Assembly (NCBI GenBank): GCA_025350945.1
Contig: JANXWW010000310.1
Span: forward strand, 1-10,069
Source of the DNA: Burkholderiales bacterium
GTDB taxonomy: Bacteria; Pseudomonadota; Gammaproteobacteria; Burkholderiales; Usitatibacteraceae
DNA length: 10,069 nucleotides
Reading direction: 5' to 3'
A program made the translations under genes and the position numbers. How positions within the stretch are numbered: position 1 is the stretch's first letter; each line of letters starts with the position of its first letter. The notes beneath the pieces are model-generated. The model was not told the origin of the DNA and did not search any database. It saw only the letters and a list, made by a program, of their open reading frames with translations. Shown in pieces: positions 6,223 through 10,069 of the stretch.

Positions 6223-9200
6223 ATGAAAAATTTTAATCTGAGCGAATGGGCGCTGAAACATCAGCCACTTGTGCTCTATCTAATCGTTATTTTGGCCGTG
6301 ATTGGTGTTGTCTCGTTTGGTCGGCTGGGACAATCTGAAGACCCGCCGTTCACGTTTAAATTCATGACCATCCGCACCAATTGGCCCGGCGCATCTGTGA
6401 CGGATGTGGATCAGCAAATTACCGAGCGGCTGGAGAAAAAATTACAGGAAGTGCCGAATATCAATTTCATTCGCAGCTATTCGCGTCCCGGTGAATCGCT
6501 GATTTTTTTTGCCATCAGTGATGCCGCGCCCGCCGCTGCGGTGCCTGAGACTTCATACCAGGTTCGAAAGCGCATCGGCGATATTCGCCAAACACTGCCG
6601 CAAGGCGCGCTGGGGCCATTCTTCAACGATGAATTTGGCGATACCTTCGGCAATATTTTTGCGATTTCCGGGCAAGGTTATTCGTATGCAGACAAGAAGA
6701 TTTACGCAGATCGCCTGCGTCGCGAGCTGCTGCGCGTTCCTGATGTTTCCAAAGTGGACATCATTGGCGAACAGGAAGAAAAAATTTATATCGAGTTATC
6801 GAATGTAAAACTAGCCACGCTCGGCATTGATGGCACCACCATTGTGCAGGCCATGCAAGCGCAAAACGCGATTGCCCCAGGCGGCGCATTTGAGACTGAC
6901 ACTGACAAAATTTTTGTGCGGGCAAAAGGCGCATTTGACAGCGTGGAAGCAATTCGCGATTTCACCCTGCGTGCGAATGGTCGCGTGCTAAAAATTGGCG
7001 ATATCGCCACCGTAAGGCGCGGCTACGCCGATCCGCCATTTACAAAAATGCGCTTTATGGGTGACGAGGCGTTAGGCCTTGGTGTGTCGATGCGTCAGGG
7101 TGGCGACATTATTCAGCTCGGCCACAATCTGGATGCCGTGCTGCACAAGCTGGAAGCAAATTTGCCCGTTGGCCTTGAGCTACATCGCGTCAACGATCAG
7201 CCTAAAGCCGTGCAGGGCAGCATCCGCGAATTCGCGCGCTCGTTGGCCGAGGCCGTCATCATCGTGCTTGCCGTCACTTTTTTCAGCCTTGGCGTGCGCA
7301 CCGGTTTTGTTGTGGCGCTCTCCATCCCGCTGGTGCTCGCAGCCACATTTTTGTTTATGTATTTGTTTGATGTGGGCCTGCATAAAATCTCGCTGGGCGC
7401 ACTTATTTTGTCGCTGGGTTTATTGGTCGATGATGCCATCATCGCGGTGGAAATGATGGCGATCAAAATGGAACAAGGCTGGGAACGTACCAGGGCCGCC
7501 AGTTTTGCCTATACCTCCACCGCATTCCCGATGCTCACCGGCACACTCGTGACTGCGGCAGGTTTTTTGCCGATTGCGACGGCCAAATCAGGCACGGGCG
7601 AATACACGCGCTCGATTTTTCAGGTGACCTCATTAGCGCTCATCATCTCGTGGTTTGCGGCGGTTATTTTCATTCCGTATTTGGGTTATAAATTTTTGCC
7701 GGATTATCGAAACGGAATTCCGGTCACCACGCCACGCATGCGCCGGTTCGCGGATTTCCTGAAAAAAATTCCGCTTCTGGGCCCTCGCATGGCCAATAGC
7801 CTGGCACCTGAGGGTGCAACCGCCGCAGGCGACATGCACCATGCGCACGGCGCACATAACGACCACGATGCACATAACGACCACGACGCACGTAACGACC
7901 ACGGCGACCACGACGTTTATGACAAACCCTTCTACAAGCGTTTTCGTCGTGCCGTTGCGTGGTGTGTGACGCATCGTAAAACCGTGATTTTGCTGACGGT
8001 ATTGTTATTCGCCGCGAGTATTTTTGCGTTCAAATTTGTGCAGCAGCAGTTTTTCCCATCATCCACGCGCGTTGAGTTGATGGTGGATATGAAGCTCGCC
8101 GAAGGCTCGTCATTTGCGGCCACCATGGCGCAGGTGAAGAAAATGGAAGCCGCACTTGATAAAGAAAAAGATTTGTTTAGCAACTATGTGAGCTATATCG
8201 GCACCGGCAGCACGCGATTTTATTTTCCGCTGGATCAACAACTGCCCGCCGCCAGCTTTGCGCAGTTTGTGGTCACCACCAAAGGCGTTGCCGAGCGCGA
8301 ACAATTACGCACCAAAATTGTCGCTTTGTTCAACACCGATTTCCCCGCCGTGCGTGGTCGCGTATCGCGTCTGGAAAATGGCCCGCCGGTGGGCTTCCCG
8401 ATTCAGTTGCGCGTTTCTGGCGAAGACATTCCGACGGTGCGTGTGCAGGCACGCAAGGTCGCAGACATGTTGCGCAAAAACGCGAACACGGCGAACGTGC
8501 AATTCGACTGGGACGAAATGGCGAAGGTCATCAAGCTCGACATCGACCAAGACAAGGCGCGTTTGCTGGGTATTTCCAGTCAGGAATTGGCGGCCTTTCT
8601 CAATAGCTCACTGAATGGCACCCAGGCGACATTTTTCCGCGAGCGTGACAAACTCGTTGAAGTGTTAATCCGCGGCCCGGATAACGAGCGTGCGCGCCTG
8701 TCGCTGCTGGAAAGCCTGTCCGTGCCAACGCGTTCAGGCAAGGCCGTGCCGCTCACGCAAATCGCCAACGTGAGATATGAGTTTGAAGAAGGTGTGATCT
8801 GGCGTCGTGATCGTTTGCCCACCATCACGGTGCGCGCAGATATTGGCGTGGATGGCGTACAGGCCGCCACAATTGTCAGTGAGATTGGTCCTTTTCTGGA
8901 ATCGTTGCGCTCAGATCTGCCACCCGGATATCGCATTGATATCGGCGGCGCGGTGGAAGAAAGTGCCAAGGCAGGCGCATCCATCGCTGCCGGTATTCCG
9001 CTGTTTTTGTTTGTGGTGCTGACCGTGTTGATGATTCAGTTGATGAGTTTTCAGCGCGTGATAATTGTGGTGTTGACGGCACCTTTGGGTTTGATTGGTG
9101 TGGCCGCTTTCCTGCTGATATTCAATAAGCCCATGGGCTTCGTTGCACAGCTCGGCATCATCGCGCTGTTCGGCATGATTATGCGCAACTCGGTGATTTT

Positions 9201-9498
9201 GATTGACCAGATCGAGCACGACATCAACGAAGGCCATAAACCTTTTGACGCGATTATCGATGCGACCGTGCGGCGCTTGCGCCCGATTGTGTTGACGGCG
9301 GCGGCGGCTATTCTGGCCATGATTCCGCTCACCAGAAGTGATTTCTTCGGGCCCATGGCGGTGGCGATTATGGGCGGATTACTCGTCGCCACCTTGCTCA
9401 CATTGCTGTTTCTGCCTGCACTTTATGCGGCATGGTTTCGTATTCATCCGTCCACTGCGGGCAAGACACCCGCAACTAACGCACCGCAACTCAACTGA
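6223..9498 (+). CDS. RND family multidrug efflux pump, TriC/MexK-like subgroup
   Basis: This is a proton-driven inner-membrane transporter that takes substrates from the periplasm or outer leaflet and passes them to an outer-membrane channel. It has 1091 residues and 12 predicted membrane helices in the RND pattern: TM1 at 16-33, a large periplasmic porter loop, TM2-TM6 at ~344-492, a cytoplasmic loop ~493-585, TM7 at 587-606, a second porter loop, and TM8-TM12 at ~924-1068. Proton relay residues are D403 and D404 in TM4 (LLVDDAIIAVE) and R1018/T1025 in TM11 (RLRPIVLT). Where AcrB has K940 in TM10, this protein has R988 (GMIMRNSVILID). The N-terminus FNLSEWALKHQ recalls TriC/MexK pumps. Asp pairs and overall form fit drug-type (HAE) rather than CzcA metal pumps. 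The ATG at 6223 lacks a clear Shine-Dalgarno, suggesting coupling to the adaptor. The cytoplasmic loop carries a His/Asp repeat (separate entry). No channel gene follows. Confidence 0.95.
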   Translation: MKNFNLSEWALKHQPLVLYLIVILAVIGVVSFGRLGQSEDPPFTFKFMTIRTNWPGASVTDVDQQITERLEKKLQEVPNINFIRSYSRPGESLIFFAISDAAPAAAVPETSYQVRKRIGDIRQTLPQGALGPFFNDEFGDTFGNIFAISGQGYSYADKKIYADRLRRELLRVPDVSKVDIIGEQEEKIYIELSNVKLATLGIDGTTIVQAMQAQNAIAPGGAFETDTDKIFVRAKGAFDSVEAIRDFTLRANGRVLKIGDIATVRRGYADPPFTKMRFMGDEALGLGVSMRQGGDIIQLGHNLDAVLHKLEANLPVGLELHRVNDQPKAVQGSIREFARSLAEAVIIVLAVTFFSLGVRTGFVVALSIPLVLAATFLFMYLFDVGLHKISLGALILSLGLLVDDAIIAVEMMAIKMEQGWERTRAASFAYTSTAFPMLTGTLVTAAGFLPIATAKSGTGEYTRSIFQVTSLALIISWFAAVIFIPYLGYKFLPDYRNGIPVTTPRMRRFADFLKKIPLLGPRMANSLAPEGATAAGDMHHAHGAHNDHDAHNDHDARNDHGDHDVYDKPFYKRFRRAVAWCVTHRKTVILLTVLLFAASIFAFKFVQQQFFPSSTRVELMVDMKLAEGSSFAATMAQVKKMEAALDKEKDLFSNYVSYIGTGSTRFYFPLDQQLPAASFAQFVVTTKGVAEREQLRTKIVALFNTDFPAVRGRVSRLENGPPVGFPIQLRVSGEDIPTVRVQARKVADMLRKNANTANVQFDWDEMAKVIKLDIDQDKARLLGISSQELAAFLNSSLNGTQATFFRERDKLVEVLIRGPDNERARLSLLESLSVPTRSGKAVPLTQIANVRYEFEEGVIWRRDRLPTITVRADIGVDGVQAATIVSEIGPFLESLRSDLPPGYRIDIGGAVEESAKAGASIAAGIPLFLFVVLTVLMIQLMSFQRVIIVVLTAPLGLIGVAAFLLIFNKPMGFVAQLGIIALFGMIMRNSVILIDQIEHDINEGHKPFDAIIDATVRRLRPIVLTAAAAILAMIPLTRSDFFGPMAVAIMGGLLVATLLTLLFLPALYAAWFRIHPSTAGKTPATNAPQLN
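7852..7914 (+). repeat. In-frame 18-bp tandem repeat coding a His/Asp-rich segment in the pump
   Basis: Three imperfect 18-bp units (7852-7869, 7870-7887, 7888-7905) encode AHNDHD, AHNDHD and ARNDHG, followed by DHD (7906-7914). With the preceding DMHHAHG, residues 537-564 hold nine His and eight Asp. The 18-bp unit keeps frame, so changes in copy number would lengthen or shorten the segment without a frameshift. By membrane topology it lies in the cytoplasm between TM6 and TM7. Confidence 0.9.
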
Positions 9499-9544
9499 CG
9501 GCCGCTTAACGTCTCCTCCCCGTGCCACTAACTCGGCACGTTAC

Positions 9545-9580
9545 AATAGGTCGGTGAATATTTCACCGACCTATTTTTTT
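9545..9580 (+). terminator. Rho-independent terminator of the efflux operon
   Basis: A perfect 12-bp stem TAGGTCGGTGAA (9547-9558) / TTCACCGACCTA (9562-9573) has a 3-base loop and extends to 14 bp with two A-T pairs. It is followed directly by seven T (9574-9580). It starts 47 bp after the pump stop. A smaller hairpin, CGTGCC/GGCACG (9521-9526 with 9535-9540), precedes it. This is a textbook strong terminator, so the next gene should need its own promoter between 9581 and 9655. Confidence 0.93.
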
Positions 9581-9584
9581 ATTC

Positions 9585-9668
9585 CATGATTATTCGTTCA
9601 TGATTATTTGTTTATGATTATTTGTTTATGATTATTTGTTTATGATTATTTGTTTATGATTATTCGTT
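9585..9668 (+). repeat. Six tandem 14-bp repeats forming a chain of ATGA-overlapping mini-ORFs
   Basis: Six 14-bp units (starting 9585, 9599, 9613, 9627, 9641, 9655) read CATGATTATTCGTT or TATGATTATTTGTT, differing only at base 1 and base 11. Each has an ATG. In units 1-5 that ATG opens a 5-codon frame (M-I-I-R-S or M-I-I-C-L) ending in TGA, and the TGA overlaps the next unit's ATG by the 4-base ATGA junction. In unit 6 the ATG (9656) is the start of the patatin gene. From unit 3 onward each unit also opens with TATGAT, a 5-of-6 match to the -10 hexamer. The array fills nearly all the DNA between the terminator and the gene. Confidence 0.95.
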
Positions 9669-10069
9669 TTAACGCAACTGCACGATTTCTGTTCATCGGT
9701 TTGTGCGCATTAATTTTGCTGCCGTCATCTGATCCGGTGCATGCGCAAGCGCTGCCCACGGCTGATACCAAAACGCGCCCCAAAATCGCGCTGGTGCTAT
9801 CCGGTGGCGGCGCACGCGGTGCAGCGCATGTGGGTGTGATCAAGGTGCTTGAAGAATTGCAAATTCCGATTGATTTTATTGCGGGCTCCAGCATGGGCGC
9901 GCTGATTGGTGCATCGTACGCATCAGGGACGCCGATCAAGGAGCTTGAAGATCGGCTCGCTGCCGCCGATTGGGACGATTTGTTTACCGATATCAGCCCG
10001 CGTGCGGATCGCAGTTTTTTGCGCAAGGAAGAGGATCAGGCGCGATTATTGAAACTCGAAATCGGTGTA
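9656..10069 (+). CDS. Patatin-like phospholipase, probably PlpD-type (3' end outside window)
   Basis: Patatin enzymes are lipid acyl hydrolases with a Ser-Asp dyad. The visible 138 codons start at ATG 9656, the ATG in the last 14-bp repeat; other in-frame upstream ATGs run into a stop. There is no Shine-Dalgarno. Residues 1-30 are a Sec signal peptide (MIIRF, hydrophobic core 11-22, cleavage likely after VHA at 30). The patatin domain starts near 42: the oxyanion-hole motif SGGGARG (49-55) and nucleophile elbow G77-S-S79-M-G81. The text WDDLFTDISPRADRSFLRKEEDQ resembles PlpD, in which patatin is followed by POTRA and an outer-membrane barrel (type Vd secretion). That barrel, and the catalytic Asp, would lie past the right edge, so this part is inference. 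The gene is separated from the efflux operon by a strong terminator. Confidence 0.9.
   Translation, partial: MIIRFNATARFLFIGLCALILLPSSDPVHAQALPTADTKTRPKIALVLSGGGARGAAHVGVIKVLEELQIPIDFIAGSSMGALIGASYASGTPIKELEDRLAAADWDDLFTDISPRADRSFLRKEEDQARLLKLEIGV

Noticed and set aside
6223..9498. CzcA-type heavy-metal RND pump, suggested by the His-rich segment
   Set aside because: The His segment is cytoplasmic and repeat-derived. The rest of the protein, including the VDD pair and N-terminus, fits the drug-type TriC/MexK-like group.
9585..9668. CRISPR array
   Set aside because: The units are 14 bp and directly abutting, with no unique spacers, so this is a simple tandem repeat.

Overview
The window looks like chromosomal DNA of a Gram-negative proteobacterium, most likely a betaproteobacterium (Burkholderiales or a relative). 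The reasons are a proteobacterial-type cyanophycin synthetase end, chorismate synthase, a DUF4197 exported protein, an RND adaptor/pump pair and a PlpD-like patatin with a signal peptide. GC is moderate by eye (not counted). The taxonomic call is inference from gene content and recalled family resemblance; no search was possible.

Layout, left to right. 2-622 (+) is the 3' end of a cyanophycin synthetase gene. 754-1554 (+) is a complete class D beta-lactamase strongly resembling the OXA-2 group, with every catalytic motif in place and no integron attC site that I can find. Convergent to it is aroC (chorismate synthase, minus strand). Upstream of aroC is a 68-bp palindromic element with 11-bp perfect terminal inverted repeats, flanked by a 7-bp direct repeat (MITE-like, or possibly a terminator). 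Next come two minus-strand genes: an unrecognised 253-residue two-domain protein and a DUF4197 exported protein whose start is fixed by a very good Shine-Dalgarno at 4755.

From 4755 to 4936 lies a divergent control region with a consensus -35, a plausible -10 and a 14-bp palindrome just downstream of it, as expected for a repressor-controlled efflux operon. It drives a lipoprotein periplasmic adaptor (4937-6202) and a 1091-residue RND pump (6223-9498). The pump has a His/Asp-rich repeat segment in its cytoplasmic loop between TM6 and TM7. No outer-membrane channel or regulator gene is in the window. A strong intrinsic terminator (9545-9580) closes the operon.

Immediately after the terminator, six tandem 14-bp repeats run into a partial patatin gene. 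Each repeat holds an ATG that opens a 5-codon mini-ORF, whose TGA overlaps the next repeat's ATG as ATGA. The ATG of the sixth repeat is the start of the patatin gene. This chain is the most unusual structure in the window. The patatin resembles the enzyme part of PlpD-type (type Vd) autotransporters and continues past the right edge.

Together the genes are a mixture: core metabolism (aroC), nitrogen/carbon storage (cyanophycin), and envelope defence or interaction functions (beta-lactamase, RND efflux, patatin). I see no mobile-element genes, tRNA, rRNA or CRISPR array.
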